Positions 52,006 through 60,750 of a stretch of DNA of 64,000 nucleotides are shown in pieces. Origin of the DNA: Armatimonadota bacterium (lineage in GTDB: Bacteria > Sysuimicrobiota > Sysuimicrobiia > Sysuimicrobiales > Humicultoraceae); the NCBI GenBank assembly GCA_031459715.1, contig JAVKIA010000005.1, positions 48,774 through 112,773 of the forward strand, read 5' to 3'. The notes under the pieces are model-generated. The model did no database searches and had not been told where the DNA came from. It saw nothing but the letters and a program-made list of their open reading frames with translations. The position numbers and the translations under genes were made by a program. Positions within the stretch are counted from its first letter, which is position 1. Every line of letters begins with the position of its first letter.

Positions 52006-52275
52006 TCATCCCCGCAGCCCCAGCTTCTCCACGATACGCCGGTAGCGCTCCGGATCGGAGCGCTCCAGGTAGGCGAGCAGCCTGCGGCGCTTGCCCACCA
52101 TCTTGAGGAGCCCGCGGCGGGAGTGGAAGTCCTTCTTGTGCACCTTCAGGTGCTCGCTCAGCAGGGTGATCCGCTGGGTGAGCAGGGCGATCTGCACCTC
52201 GGGGGAGCCGGTGTCCCCTTCGTGACGCCGGTGCTCGGCGAGAATGGACTGCTTCCTGTCGCGGTCGAGGCTCAC
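52006..52275 (-). CDS. rpsO: Ribosomal protein S15
   Basis: A primary 16S rRNA-binding protein of the small subunit, 89 residues, exactly the family length. Motifs are [42 protein letters not shown] and [15 protein letters not shown]. The start is GTG 52275 with GGAGGAG 6 bp upstream; the longer open frame to 52440 is not translated. It has its own promoter just after ribF. Confidence 0.98.
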   Translation of the reverse strand: MSLDRDRKQSILAEHRRHEGDTGSPEVQIALLTQRITLLSEHLKVHKKDFHSRRGLLKMVGKRRRLLAYLERSDPERYRRIVEKLGLRG

Positions 52276-52366
52276 TGGGCGCTCCTCCGATCCCCCGCCG
52301 GGTCCCTGGCCTCCGCGGGGTGGCAGGGGCGGCAATATACATAACGCCCGCAGCCGAGAGGCCGTC

Positions 52367-52382
52367 GGAGCGTCGGCGCTCC
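52367..52382 (-). promoter_or_regulatory. Hairpin in the rpsO leader
   Basis: GGAGCG-CCGA-CGCTCC makes a 6-bp stem with a tetraloop about 18 nt after the -10, in a 120-nt leader. S15 leaders of several bacteria bind S15 for autoregulation; whether this one does is not shown. Confidence 0.35.
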
Positions 52383-52399
52383 CAGCCGGGGCCACGCGT

Positions 52400-52429
52400 A
52401 TTGTAGCACAGGCCGCCCGGCCGCGGCAA
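52400..52429 (-). promoter_or_regulatory. Promoter of rpsO-pnp
   Basis: TTGCCG (52424-52429), an 18-bp spacer and TACAAT (52400-52405) lie between ribF and rpsO, about 125 bp upstream of the rpsO start. The -10 matches five of six bases and the -35 four. Confidence 0.7.
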
Positions 52430-52436
52430 AACCCCG

Positions 52437-53399
52437 TCATCCGAGGCGATCCGGCTCTTCCGGCCCCAAGGCGTCCGGGGTGTGGAAAAAGGCGCGCACC
52501 TGGGCCACGTCCGCTTCTATCTGACGGACCAGGTCAGGGATGCCGCCGAACGCCGCCTCGTCCCGCAGGCGTCTCTCGAACAGGAGTTCGACCTCCCGCC
52601 CGTAAAGGTCGCCGTCAAAATCCAGGAGAAAGGCCTCCACCACCAAGTCTCCTTCGCCGAAAGTGGGCCTGGTGCCCACGCTTACAGCGGCAGGGACCAC
52701 CTGCTTCCCTACGCGCGTCCGGGCGGCGTAGATCCCCCTGCCCGGTAGCACCTTGTCCGGGTGGACAGCCAGGTTGGCCGTGGGAAATCCAAGTGCCCGT
52801 CCCCGTCCCCCTCCCCGCACGACCCGGCCGCGGACCGCGTACGGCCGGCCCAGGAACGCCCTGGCTTCCTCCGCCCTGCCCGCCCGCACCAGGCGGCGGA
52901 TCAGGGTGCTGCTCACCAGGACCCCTCCGATGCGCACCGCTGGCACGACAGCCACAACGAATCCCAGCCGCTCCCCCCGGGCCCAGAGCAGTTCCACGGT
53001 CCCCTGGCGGTCCCTCCCGAAGGTATAGCTTGAACTGACGACCACCCCGCCTCCGGCAGCGATCCCGGCCAGCATCTCCAGCCACCGCTCCGCCGGGGTC
53101 TGGCGCAGGGCCTCGTCGAAGCGGACCACCACGGCGCCGTCCATCCCCTCCGCGGCAAACAGCTCCAGGCGCTCCTCGATGGTCGTGAGCAGGACAGGCT
53201 CCGGCGTCGGGGCGATGACCCGCTGGGGATGCGGTTCGAAGGTCAGCGCCAGGTGGCGCCCCCCTGCGGATGCAGCCAGTTCTCGGGTCCTGGCCAGGAC
53301 CGCCCGGTGGCCCAGGTGGACTCCGTCGAACATCCCCAGCGCCAGGTAGGTGGGGCGGGCACTGCGCGGAACCGCGTCCAGTCCGTGGTAGACCTCCAT
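52437..53399 (-). CDS. ribF: Bifunctional riboflavin kinase/FAD synthetase
   Basis: Makes FMN and FAD from riboflavin. The 320 residues begin with an FAD-synthetase nucleotidyltransferase domain ([11 protein letters not shown] near 22-32; [29 protein letters not shown]). The C-terminal flavokinase follows ([43 protein letters not shown]). ATG 53399 follows the truB stop by 13 bp with a weak ribosome site. The truB-ribF-rpsO order is as in Bacillus. Confidence 0.97.
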   Translation of the reverse strand: MEVYHGLDAVPRSARPTYLALGMFDGVHLGHRAVLARTRELAASAGGRHLALTFEPHPQRVIAPTPEPVLLTTIEERLELFAAEGMDGAVVVRFDEALRQTPAERWLEMLAGIAAGGGVVVSSSYTFGRDRQGTVELLWARGERLGFVVAVVPAVRIGGVLVSSTLIRRLVRAGRAEEARAFLGRPYAVRGRVVRGGGRGRALGFPTANLAVHPDKVLPGRGIYAARTRVGKQVVPAAVSVGTRPTFGEGDLVVEAFLLDFDGDLYGREVELLFERRLRDEAAFGGIPDLVRQIEADVAQVRAFFHTPDALGPEEPDRLG

Positions 53400-53412
53400 G
53401 GGGAATCCGAAA

Positions 53413-54315
53413 CTAGCGGCCGCGCAGCACCTTGAACGGCCGCAGGCTCCCGCCCTCCACCCGGGCCAGGGCGACCAACCCGCTCTGATCCCGCAACCTG
53501 ATGGGCGCATCCCGCGGCAGGCGCTGCCAGTTGGGCACCCGGAACAGCGGGAGGGGGAGCCCGTCAAGCACGGAGAGACGCTGCGCCGGAAGGAGCTGTA
53601 CCGCCGGCAAGTCCGCCAGGGCGTCGTCCATGGAGAGGAGCGCCTCCTCCAGCCGACCCTCCGCCTGCAGCCCGGAGAGCTCCTCCAGTGTGCGGCTGGC
53701 TCCCAGGGAGAACCTCCCTACCCGCAGGCGCAGCATGAACGAGGCATAGGCCCCCACCCCCGCCATCTCGCCGATGTCCCGTGCCAGGGCGCGCACGTAG
53801 GTGCCCTTGCCGCACTCCACCTCCAGGAGTGCCCGGGGACGCGCCCCCGGCCAGAACCGCAACAGTCGCAGACGGGAGATGCGCACCCGGCGCGGCCGGA
53901 CAGCCACGGCCTCCCCGCGGTGGGCACGTCGGTAGAGGGGGACGCCGCCCACCTTAACGGCGGAGGTCATGGGAGGGAGCTGATCAATCTCCCCCAGGAA
54001 CTGTGGCAGGAGGTCGGCGAGCTCCTCCTCGCTCAGGCCGGAGGCATCCGCGGTCGAGGTCACCTCGCCGAAGGCATCTCCTGTTGCCGTGGCCACCCCG
54101 AAGGTGACCTCGAAGCGGTAGGCCTTGTCCGCCTCGGTGAGGAACTCGGCGATGCGCGTGGCCCGCCCCAGCACCAGCACCAGAACCCCGGCGGCTCCCG
54201 GGTCGAGGGTCCCGGTATGCCCCACACGACGCTGTCCAACCAGTCGACGGACGGCGTCGACCACATCGTGCGACGTCATGCCCGTGGGCTTCAGGACGTT
54301 GAGCACCCCGTCCAC
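53413..54315 (-). CDS. truB: tRNA pseudouridine-55 synthase
   Basis: Converts U55 of tRNA to pseudouridine. The 300 residues carry LNVLKPTGMTSHDVV, the catalytic Asp in GHTGTLDPGAAGVL, KAYRFEVTFGVATATGD and CGKGTYVRALARDIGE, with a C-terminal PUA-like part. GTG 54315 has GGGGAGG 7 bp upstream and starts 1 bp after the nrnA stop. Its product would be a source of pseudouridine when tRNA is turned over (compare psuK/psuG at 32.6-34.5 kb). Confidence 0.97.
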   Translation of the reverse strand: MDGVLNVLKPTGMTSHDVVDAVRRLVGQRRVGHTGTLDPGAAGVLVLVLGRATRIAEFLTEADKAYRFEVTFGVATATGDAFGEVTSTADASGLSEEELADLLPQFLGEIDQLPPMTSAVKVGGVPLYRRAHRGEAVAVRPRRVRISRLRLLRFWPGARPRALLEVECGKGTYVRALARDIGEMAGVGAYASFMLRLRVGRFSLGASRTLEELSGLQAEGRLEEALLSMDDALADLPAVQLLPAQRLSVLDGLPLPLFRVPNWQRLPRDAPIRLRDQSGLVALARVEGGSLRPFKVLRGR

Positions 54316-54316
54316 G

Positions 54317-55303
54317 CTAACGCCTCCCCGGCTCCCCCTCCCGCCGCAGCTCGGCTTCCGCGGCGGCCAGAACCCTGGGAACCGCCTCGGCCAGCGGGCC
54401 CGGCAGGACGCACCCGGCGGCCCCGCAGTGGCCTCCCCCGCCAAAGCGCTCGGCGATGGCGTGGGCCCGGGCGCCATCCCGCGCGCGGATGCTCACCCGC
54501 ACTTCCCCCCCGCTCTCCTCAAAAAGAATGGCCACCCGCACCCCCTGCAGCGTACGCAACGTCCCCGCGATTCCCCCGCTGTCGTCTGGACCTGCTCCCG
54601 CGGCGCGCATCAGCGTCTCGTTCAGGGTGCTGTAGGCCAGCGCTCCGTCCGCCGCCACAGCGGTGCGCAGCAGCGCGTAGCCCAGCAGGCGGGCGGAGGC
54701 CAGGGAGCGGCGCTCATACACCGCCGCGACGATCTCCCCCAGCGGGGCCCCCGCGTCCATCAACCGTGCCGCCAGACGCAGCGTCCCCGGGTGCACCGTA
54801 GGGAAGCGGAAGGCACCGGTGTCGCTGACCAGGGCGGCCAGCAGGGCCGTGGCCATGGCCACATCCAGCGACACGCCCAGCTCCCCGATCAGCTCTGCAA
54901 CCTGCTCCGCAACGGCGGCAGCGGCGGGGTCCCAGTCCTCGAGGTGCCCGTAGGAGACATGGCTCTGGTGATGATCGATGGCGATGACCAGTGGCGTGGC
55001 CAGCACCACGGGCGCAAACCGGCCGCAGCGCTGTGGAGTGCTGCACTCGATGGTGACGGCCGCGTCGAAGGCAGCATCCGGGGGGAGCTCGTGGACAATG
55101 CGCTCCGCCCCAGGGAGGAAGGCGAAGGCGGGCGGGAGGCCGTCCTCGCTGGCCACCACCACCCTCTTGCCCAGGGCTTCCAGGGCCAACGCCAGGGCCA
55201 GGGTCGAGCCCAGCGCATCCCCGTCGGGTGCGACGTGGCTGACCAGGAGGACCCGGGCGCTGCTATGGAGCGCCGCGGCGATCCGGGCGCGAGGTCCGGT
55301 CAT
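54317..55303 (-). CDS. nrnA: NrnA-type DHH phosphoesterase (oligoribonuclease/pAp phosphatase)
   Basis: Degrades very short RNAs and 3'-phosphoadenosine 5'-phosphate. The 328 residues hold the DHH motifs SHVAPDGDALGS (about 22-33), IDHHQSH and LVSDTGAFRFP, and the DHHA1 motif RFGGGGHCGAAG (about 290). ATG 55303 is inside the rbfA reading frame end (41-nt overlap) with GGGGA nearby. It stands between rbfA and truB, a place it also takes in many Firmicutes. Confidence 0.95.
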   Translation of the reverse strand: MTGPRARIAAALHSSARVLLVSHVAPDGDALGSTLALALALEALGKRVVVASEDGLPPAFAFLPGAERIVHELPPDAAFDAAVTIECSTPQRCGRFAPVVLATPLVIAIDHHQSHVSYGHLEDWDPAAAAVAEQVAELIGELGVSLDVAMATALLAALVSDTGAFRFPTVHPGTLRLAARLMDAGAPLGEIVAAVYERRSLASARLLGYALLRTAVAADGALAYSTLNETLMRAAGAGPDDSGGIAGTLRTLQGVRVAILFEESGGEVRVSIRARDGARAHAIAERFGGGGHCGAAGCVLPGPLAEAVPRVLAAAEAELRREGEPGRR

Positions 55304-55706
55304 GCTTCCCCTGGACAGGCGCAGCGGAACCACCGGGCTCCCCCGGGGCCTGCCCTGCAGCCGCGTCCTGTCGGGCCACCCGGCGCAGCAGGGCCACCAC
55401 CCGAGTCCCCCGCTCGATGGACTCGTCCAGCCGGAAGAGGACCTCCGGCGTGTGCCGCAGGGAGACGCGCCTCCCCAGCTCGCTCCGCACGTAGCCCGCC
55501 GCCCGCTCCAGCGCCTCCATGGTCCGTCGCTTTGCATCCTGGTCGCCCAGGACGCTGACGAATATCTTGGCATGGCGCAGGTCGGCAGACAGTTGCACCT
55601 CGGTGACCGAGACGAAGCCGATGCGCGGGTCCCGCAGCTCCCGTTGCAGGATGGCACTCGCCTCCGCCTTGAGCAGCTCCTGGAGCTTCTCCCGTCGCAG
55701 GCCCAT
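55263..55706 (-). CDS. rbfA: Ribosome-binding factor A
   Basis: A 30S maturation factor. It has 147 residues with a KH-like fold (DPRIGFVSVTEVQLSADLRHAKIFVSVLG in parts; RRVSLRHTPEVLFRLDESIERG). The C-terminal 30 residues after RVARQ are Gly/Pro/Arg rich and overlap the nrnA start by 41 nt. ATG 55706 lies 5 bp after the ylxP stop. Confidence 0.95.
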   Translation of the reverse strand: MGLRREKLQELLKAEASAILQRELRDPRIGFVSVTEVQLSADLRHAKIFVSVLGDQDAKRRTMEALERAAGYVRSELGRRVSLRHTPEVLFRLDESIERGTRVVALLRRVARQDAAAGQAPGEPGGSAAPVQGKHDRTSRPDRRGAP

Positions 55707-55711
55707 GGCCC

Positions 55712-55993
55712 TCAGAGGAACTCCACAGCGTAGTCGACCAGTTCCACCCTCGCCTCCCGCTCGATCAAACCGGTCACCCGGGAGAGGATCCGGGAGGCGT
55801 GTTCCGCAGCATCACTGACACAGGCAAACCCCAGCGTGGCCCGCCGCCAGCTCTCCTGCTGGTCCACCTCGGCGGCGGCCACGCGGTACTCCCGGCGAGC
55901 CCGCTCCAGCAGGCTCTGGACGACGCGCCGCTTGTCCTTCAGGCTGCGCGCATCCGCCAGGCGCAGCTCCACGCGCAGCACCCCGACGATCAC
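55712..55993 (-). CDS. ylxP: YlxP-family protein (DUF503)
   Basis: A 93-residue protein of unknown molecular function, conserved next to infB and rbfA. Features are [42 protein letters not shown] (in parts) and [13 protein letters not shown] 55993 is used, 31 bp after infB. A role in ribosome assembly is guessed only from its constant neighbours. Confidence 0.9.
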   Translation of the reverse strand: MIVGVLRVELRLADARSLKDKRRVVQSLLERARREYRVAAAEVDQQESWRRATLGFACVSDAAEHASRILSRVTGLIEREARVELVDYAVEFL

Positions 55994-56024
55994 CGCATCC
56001 AGTCCGGCGGCCCGGCCGGCTGCC

Positions 56025-58529
56025 TCACGCCGGGACTTCCTGGATCTCGTAGGCTTCGATAATGTCGCCCACCTTGATGTCCTGGAAGCGCTCCAGGCCG
56101 ATGCCGCACTCGAATCCCTCCGCCACCTCGCGGACGTCCTCCTTGAAGCGGCGCAGCGAGGCCACCGCTCCCTGGTAGATGACCGTCCCCTCCCGTAGCA
56201 GGCGCGCGGCGGCTCCGCGCAGGATTCGGCCGCTGGTCACATAACACCCGGCCACGGTGCCAACGCGGGGCACGGTGAAGGTCTGCCGCACCTCCGCCTG
56301 GCCCAGCACCACCTCCAACGCCTGAGGAGGGCGCAGGCCGCGCACCACCGCAGCCAGATCGTCCAGGACGTCGTAGATGACGCGGTAGAGGCGAATCTCC
56401 ACGCGCTCCTGCTCGGCCATGCGCCGCACCGCCGCCTCCGGGCGGACGTTGAACCCCACCACCAGCGCCCGGCTGGCCGCCGCCAGCATCACGTCGGACT
56501 CCGTGACGGGGCCCACGGCGGCATGCAGGATGGTCAGCCGGACCCCGGGCGCCTCCAGGCGACGGATCGCCTGCTGCAGCGCCTCCACCGAGCCGTGCAC
56601 GTCCGCCTTGAGGATCAGGCGGAGTTCGCGCACCTCTTCCCCGGGCTGTTCCTCCAGCGCGGCGGGGCGCGGTCCGGTCTCGGCGGCGCGCCGCCGTTCC
56701 AGCCGCTCCGTCACCATGGCCCGGGCGAGCTTCTCGTCGCGCACCACCTCCAGGACGTCGCCCGCGCCGGGCAGGGACTCCAGCCCCAGGACCTCCACCG
56801 GCGTCGCCGGCCCGGCGCTGCCCACGCGCTGCCCGCGCTCGTCCAGGAGCGCGCGCACCCTCCCCCAGGTCTCACCTGCGACCACCACGTCGCCGATGCG
56901 CATGGTGCCCTCCTGAACCAGGACGGTGGCCACCGGCCCACGGCCCCGGTCCAGCCGGGTCTCCAGCACCACCCCGCGCGCTGGCCCCTCGGGGTTCGCC
57001 CGCAGATCGTGCAGCTCGGCCACCAGGAGGATCATCTCCAGGAGCTCTTTCAACCCCGTTCCCTGGCGGGCGGAGACCTCCACCGTGACGGTATCCCCAC
57101 CCCACTGCTCGGGGACCAGCCCCAGGTCGGAAAGCTGCTGTCTCACCCGGTCAGGGTTCGCCTGGGGAAGGTCCACCTTGTTGATGGCCACGATGATGGG
57201 CACGCCGGCGGCCCGCGCGTGGTTCACCGCCTCGACGGTCTGCGGCATAACCCCGTCGTCTGCGGCCACCACCAGCACGGTGATGTCGGTCACCTGCGCG
57301 CCGCGGGCCCTAAGCGCGGTGAACGCCTCGTGGCCGGGGGTGTCGATGAAGACGATGCGCCGGCCGTCCACCTGCACCGTGGACGCACCGATGTGCTGGG
57401 TGATGCCGCCAATCTCCTGCGCCGCCACCGCGGTGGCTCGCAGGGCATCCAGCAAGGTGGTCTTGCCGTGGTCCACGTGTCCCATCACGGTGACGACCGG
57501 AGCGCGGGGGATGGCTCCCTCCCTGGCCGGGGCCACCCTGCGCGGCACCACCTCCTGGGCGACGTCCGGCTTGCGCACGGCCACGCCGAACGCCTCCGCA
57601 ATGCGGAGGGCCACATCCTCGCTCAACACCTGGTTCACTCCAGCCAGGATGCCGAACTCCAACAGCTTGCGCACCACATCGCCCACCCCCACTCCCAGAC
57701 GGGAGGCCAGGTCGCCCACGGCCACCGCGCCGGCCAGAGCGATCTCCGTGGGGAGGACTGCGGTGGGCTCTGCCGCCTCCGCCGGCCTGGGTTCAGCACG
57801 ACGGGTCCTCCGCTCGGCGTGGAAGCGGCGCGGAGGCGGAGGGGGTGGCAGGCGCCGCTCCGGGCGCTTGGGCTCTGGTGGCTTGACCGGCCGTAGAGGA
57901 GGCACGACCGGCGGTGCCTCGCGGTCGGTCGGCTCAAAGATCTGGGAAATCTCCTCGGGCGGAGCTGCCTCCCGCACCTCCCGCACCGCCTCGCGCGACG
58001 GCGGCTTGACCGGAGCGATGCGAATGGGCGGAGCGGTCTCTGCCGGTTTAACCGGCGCCCGTAGTGCCGTGGGAGACGGTGGGGCCGCAGCGGCCGGCGG
58101 TGGCGGGACCGGAGCAGCGGGCGGCGGAGAGGCCGGGAGCGCGGGAGCAGGAGGAGCCGAGGGCGCAGATGCCGCCGGTGGCGCCTGGGCCGGCTGTGCT
58201 GCCGGCTCCACGACCACCTCCCCCGCGGCCTGCGCGGGGGGGACTGCCTGAGCCGGTGCGGGGGGCATGGCGGGAGCCTCGGCGGGCGGCGGGGGGGCAA
58301 TCTTCCGGATGGAGATGATCCGCTCCCCCGTCGGCGTCTTTGCATCGGCCCGCAGAGGGGTGGCCGGGGGGGCCTCCCGAGCGGCCGCCGCCTGCTCACG
58401 CACCCGGCGCACCGTGGCCTCGTCCAGGGAGGAAGAGTGGCTCTTGGCCGGAACCTTCATCCGGCTCAGCAACGCCATGATTTCCTTGGTGCTCAGGCCC
58501 AGTTCCTTGGCCAGCTCGTAAACGCGCAT
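56025..58529 (-). CDS. infB: Translation initiation factor IF-2
   Basis: A GTPase that brings initiator tRNA to the 30S subunit. The 834 residues begin with a short IF2N domain ([20 protein letters not shown]), then a very Pro/Ala-rich linker (about 50-230) and a second IF2N domain. The G domain starts near 350 with [25 protein letters not shown] and [11 protein letters not shown]. The C-terminal domains end in [23 protein letters not shown] 58529 follows rnpM by 3 bp. Confidence 0.98.
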   Translation of the reverse strand: MRVYELAKELGLSTKEIMALLSRMKVPAKSHSSSLDEATVRRVREQAAAAREAPPATPLRADAKTPTGERIISIRKIAPPPPAEAPAMPPAPAQAVPPAQAAGEVVVEPAAQPAQAPPAASAPSAPPAPALPASPPPAAPVPPPPAAAAPPSPTALRAPVKPAETAPPIRIAPVKPPSREAVREVREAAPPEEISQIFEPTDREAPPVVPPLRPVKPPEPKRPERRLPPPPPPRRFHAERRTRRAEPRPAEAAEPTAVLPTEIALAGAVAVGDLASRLGVGVGDVVRKLLEFGILAGVNQVLSEDVALRIAEAFGVAVRKPDVAQEVVPRRVAPAREGAIPRAPVVTVMGHVDHGKTTLLDALRATAVAAQEIGGITQHIGASTVQVDGRRIVFIDTPGHEAFTALRARGAQVTDITVLVVAADDGVMPQTVEAVNHARAAGVPIIVAINKVDLPQANPDRVRQQLSDLGLVPEQWGGDTVTVEVSARQGTGLKELLEMILLVAELHDLRANPEGPARGVVLETRLDRGRGPVATVLVQEGTMRIGDVVVAGETWGRVRALLDERGQRVGSAGPATPVEVLGLESLPGAGDVLEVVRDEKLARAMVTERLERRRAAETGPRPAALEEQPGEEVRELRLILKADVHGSVEALQQAIRRLEAPGVRLTILHAAVGPVTESDVMLAAASRALVVGFNVRPEAAVRRMAEQERVEIRLYRVIYDVLDDLAAVVRGLRPPQALEVVLGQAEVRQTFTVPRVGTVAGCYVTSGRILRGAAARLLREGTVIYQGAVASLRRFKEDVREVAEGFECGIGLERFQDIKVGDIIEAYEIQEVPA

Positions 58530-58532
58530 CCC

Positions 58533-58853
58533 CTATCCCCTCGCCCTGCCCGCGGGCAGGCGAATGACCTTGGGCGCGGGTGGCACCGGCCGCTGCAGCA
58601 GCGCCCGCAGCTCCTCGCCGATGTGCGCCGGGAGTTCTACCTCCAGGGCCTGCTGCAGGCGCCGCTCGCGCAGGGCCAGCTCCACGCAGGCCTCGCGCGG
58701 GTCGACGTAGGCACCCCGCCCCGCCGCCTTGCCCGTGGGATCCAGCCGCACCTCGCCGGCGGGCGTGCGCACGACCCGCACCATCTCCCGTTTTGGCCGC
58801 GTCTCCCGACAGGCCACGCACATCCGCTGGGGCACCCGGCGCACTCGAGGCAT
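58533..58853 (-). CDS. rnpM: YlxR/RnpM (DUF448), RNase P modulator
   Basis: A small RNA-binding protein of 106 residues. The family signature is RMCVACRETRPKREMVRVVR (11-30) with the CxxC, then GRGAYVDPREACVELAL. In Bacillus the homologue binds RNase P RNA. A ylxQ (L7Ae-like) gene usually follows before infB in Bacillus, but here infB comes after 3 bp. Confidence 0.95.
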   Translation of the reverse strand: MPRVRRVPQRMCVACRETRPKREMVRVVRTPAGEVRLDPTGKAAGRGAYVDPREACVELALRERRLQQALEVELPAHIGEELRALLQRPVPPAPKVIRLPAGRARG

Positions 58854-58867
58854 CGGCCCTTCCGCCG

Positions 58868-60094
58868 CTACCCGGCGGCCCGCCTGGTCACCTCCTGCGT
58901 CGAGCCATCGACGCCACCGTCCCCGCCGGTGGCAGAGACCTCCGCCGGGACGGCCGAAGAGGCCGCAGGCTCACCAGCCGCAGCCGCCTTCCCCGTCGCC
59001 GCCTCCCCGCCCAGTTCCTCCGGTGGCAGGTCGATGAAGAGCTTCTGCGCCTCCAGCTCCTTCAACTGGGTCTCGCTCTTTATGTCGATGCGCCATCCGG
59101 TAAGCTTGGCGGCCAGGCGGGCGTTCTGCCCCTCCCGACCGATGGCCAGGGAGAGCTGGTGGTCGGGGACGATTACCTGCGCGGTCTTGGTCTCCTCGTT
59201 GATGTCCACCCGCACTACCTTGGCCGGGCTGAGCGCTGCGGCCACGAAGAGGGCGGCGTCGGCGTTCCAGGGAATGATGTCGATCTTCTCGCCACGCAGC
59301 TCATCCACCACGGCCTGCACCCGCGAGCCCTTGGGGCCGACGCAGGCCCCCACCGGGTCCACATTCTTGTCCCTCGAGGCCACGGCGATCTTGCTGCGAG
59401 CCCCGGCCTCGCGGGCGATGGCCTTGATCTCCACAATGCCTTCGTAGATCTCCGGAACCTCCAGTTCGAAGAGCCGCTTGAGCAGGCCGGGGTGGGTCCG
59501 TGAGACCACGATCTGCGGTCCCCGTGTCCCCTGACGCACCTCAACCACGTAGGCCTTGACCCGTTCCCCCTGGCGGTAGGACTCCCGGGGGATCTGCTCT
59601 GGCGGCGGCAGCACCGCTTCGATCCGGCCCAGGTCCAGGTAGACGTTTTTGCGCTCGATGCGGTGCACGTTTCCGGTGACGATGTCGCCCTCCCGGTCGC
59701 GGAACTCCTTATAGACCAGCTCCCGCTCCGCCTCCCGCAACCGCTGCACCCAGACCTGCTTGGCCGTCTGGGCAGCGATTCGCCCGAAGTCCCGGGGCGT
59801 CACCTCCAGCTCCACCATGTCTCCCGGCACGGCAGTGGGGTCGTACTGCTGGACCTCGGCCAGGGCGATTTCGTTGGCCGGGTCCACCACTTCCTGCACC
59901 ACGGTACGCACCTGGTAGACACGCATGTCGCCCGTGGTGCGGTCGATCTCGATACGCACGTTTTGGGCGGCGCCGCCGAAGTTCTTCTTGTAGGCCGACA
60001 GCAGCGCGGCTTCCAGGGCCTCGAACATCACATCCTTGCCAATGCCCTTCTCCTCCTCCAGCTGCTGCAGGGCGCGAATCAGCTCCGCATTCAT
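58868..60094 (-). CDS. nusA: Transcription termination/antitermination factor NusA
   Basis: An RNA polymerase accessory factor that stimulates pausing and intrinsic termination. The 408 residues are: N-terminal polymerase-binding domain (1-125), S1 (GDIVTGNVHRIERKNVYLDLG, in part, about 138-200), KH1 and KH2 (VGACVGPKGSRVQAVVDELRGE; LSLAIGREGQNARLAAKLTGW), then an Ala/Gly tail. It lacks the extra acidic repeats of E. coli, as in Firmicutes. ATG overlaps the rimP stop by 4 nt. A leader terminator upstream of rimP makes self-regulation likely. Confidence 0.98.
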   Translation of the reverse strand: MNAELIRALQQLEEEKGIGKDVMFEALEAALLSAYKKNFGGAAQNVRIEIDRTTGDMRVYQVRTVVQEVVDPANEIALAEVQQYDPTAVPGDMVELEVTPRDFGRIAAQTAKQVWVQRLREAERELVYKEFRDREGDIVTGNVHRIERKNVYLDLGRIEAVLPPPEQIPRESYRQGERVKAYVVEVRQGTRGPQIVVSRTHPGLLKRLFELEVPEIYEGIVEIKAIAREAGARSKIAVASRDKNVDPVGACVGPKGSRVQAVVDELRGEKIDIIPWNADAALFVAAALSPAKVVRVDINEETKTAQVIVPDHQLSLAIGREGQNARLAAKLTGWRIDIKSETQLKELEAQKLFIDLPPEELGGEAATGKAAAAGEPAASSAVPAEVSATGGDGGVDGSTQEVTRRAAG

Positions 60095-60609
60095 GTTCCG
60101 GCCGTGCCTCCTCCAGCCAGATCGCGTTTCAGGGTCTCCTCGTCCACGACCAGCCGCGCCCGGCTCACCTGGTGGCGCGGCAGGCCCACCTCGCGTTCAC
60201 CTACCGCCAGCCGAACCACCCCGCCTTCCAGACCCAGCAGCCGGCCTTTGAAGTGCCGCTGGTTCTCCACGGGGACGATGGTCCACACCTCGACCTGGCG
60301 ACCGGCGAAGCGGGTGAAGTCCTGGTCCTTCTTCAGCGGCCGGTCCAGGCCAGGCGAGCTGACCTCGAGGGTGTAAGCGTGCGGAATCGGGTCCCGCAGG
60401 TCCAGCTGGCGGGAGAGCATCTCGGAGAGGCGGGCCAGCTCATCCACGGTCACGCCCGGCGCGCCCTCCTGCGGCGGCTCCACCACCACCCGCAGGACGC
60501 TGCGGGCGCCTTCTCCCAGCAACTCCACGTCCGCCACCACCAGCCCGAACCGCCGGGCGATGGGCTCCGCGATCTCCTCCACCTGGGCCACCACCAACCG
60601 CCGCTGCAC
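60091..60609 (-). CDS. rimP: Ribosome maturation factor RimP
   Basis: Helps assemble the 30S subunit. The 172 residues from GTG 60609 show the family core DVELLGEGARSVLRVVVEPP, GVTVDELARLSEMLSRQLD and YTLEVSSPGLDRPLKKDQDFTRFAGR (in parts), with a C-terminal SH3-like part. The start is set by CAGGGGA 5 bp upstream and by the terminator hairpin that lies within any longer frame. It is the first gene of rimP-nusA-rnpM-infB-ylxP-rbfA-nrnA-truB-ribF. Confidence 0.96.
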   Translation of the reverse strand: MQRRLVVAQVEEIAEPIARRFGLVVADVELLGEGARSVLRVVVEPPQEGAPGVTVDELARLSEMLSRQLDLRDPIPHAYTLEVSSPGLDRPLKKDQDFTRFAGRQVEVWTIVPVENQRHFKGRLLGLEGGVVRLAVGEREVGLPRHQVSRARLVVDEETLKRDLAGGGTAGT

Positions 60610-60623
60610 TGTGGTCCCCTGCC

Positions 60624-60651
60624 AAAAAAAAGAGCGGGCCGTGACCCACTC
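60624..60651 (-). terminator. Intrinsic terminator in the rimP-nusA leader (attenuator)
   Basis: GAGTGGG (60645-60651) pairs with CCCGCTC (60632-60638) around a 6-nt loop, and eight U residues follow directly (60624-60631). The promoter lies upstream at 60698-60727, so this terminator is inside the leader, only about 15 bp before the rimP GTG. It would stop most transcripts before the operon unless read through. Confidence 0.85.
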
Positions 60652-60663
60652 CCCCGACGAGCT

Positions 60664-60682
60664 GCCCGGAGAGGCTCCGGGC
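60664..60682 (-). promoter_or_regulatory. Upstream hairpin in the rimP-nusA leader
   Basis: GCCCGGAG-CCT-CTCCGGGC is a perfect 8-bp stem with a 3-nt loop, ending 12 nt before the terminator stem. A GGGCC at the base of this hairpin could alternatively pair with the GGCCC in the terminator, which would give an antiterminator form. Confidence 0.6.
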
Positions 60683-60697
60683 CCTTGCACCGACCGC

Positions 60698-60727
60698 ACT
60701 ATACCATGCAGCGCCGGCCGCTGGCAA
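60698..60727 (-). promoter_or_regulatory. Promoter of the rimP-nusA-infB operon
   Basis: TTGCCA (60722-60727), an 18-bp spacer and TATAGT (60698-60703) match consensus at five positions each. It lies between the asnS stop and rimP and predicts a leader of about 80 nt. Confidence 0.8.
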
Positions 60728-60750
60728 GCGCATGACGGCGCCCCTCCCGC

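Noticed and set aside
52276..52440. N-terminal extension of ribosomal protein S15
   Set aside because: The extension covers the rpsO promoter, and GTG 52275 gives the exact 89-residue family length.
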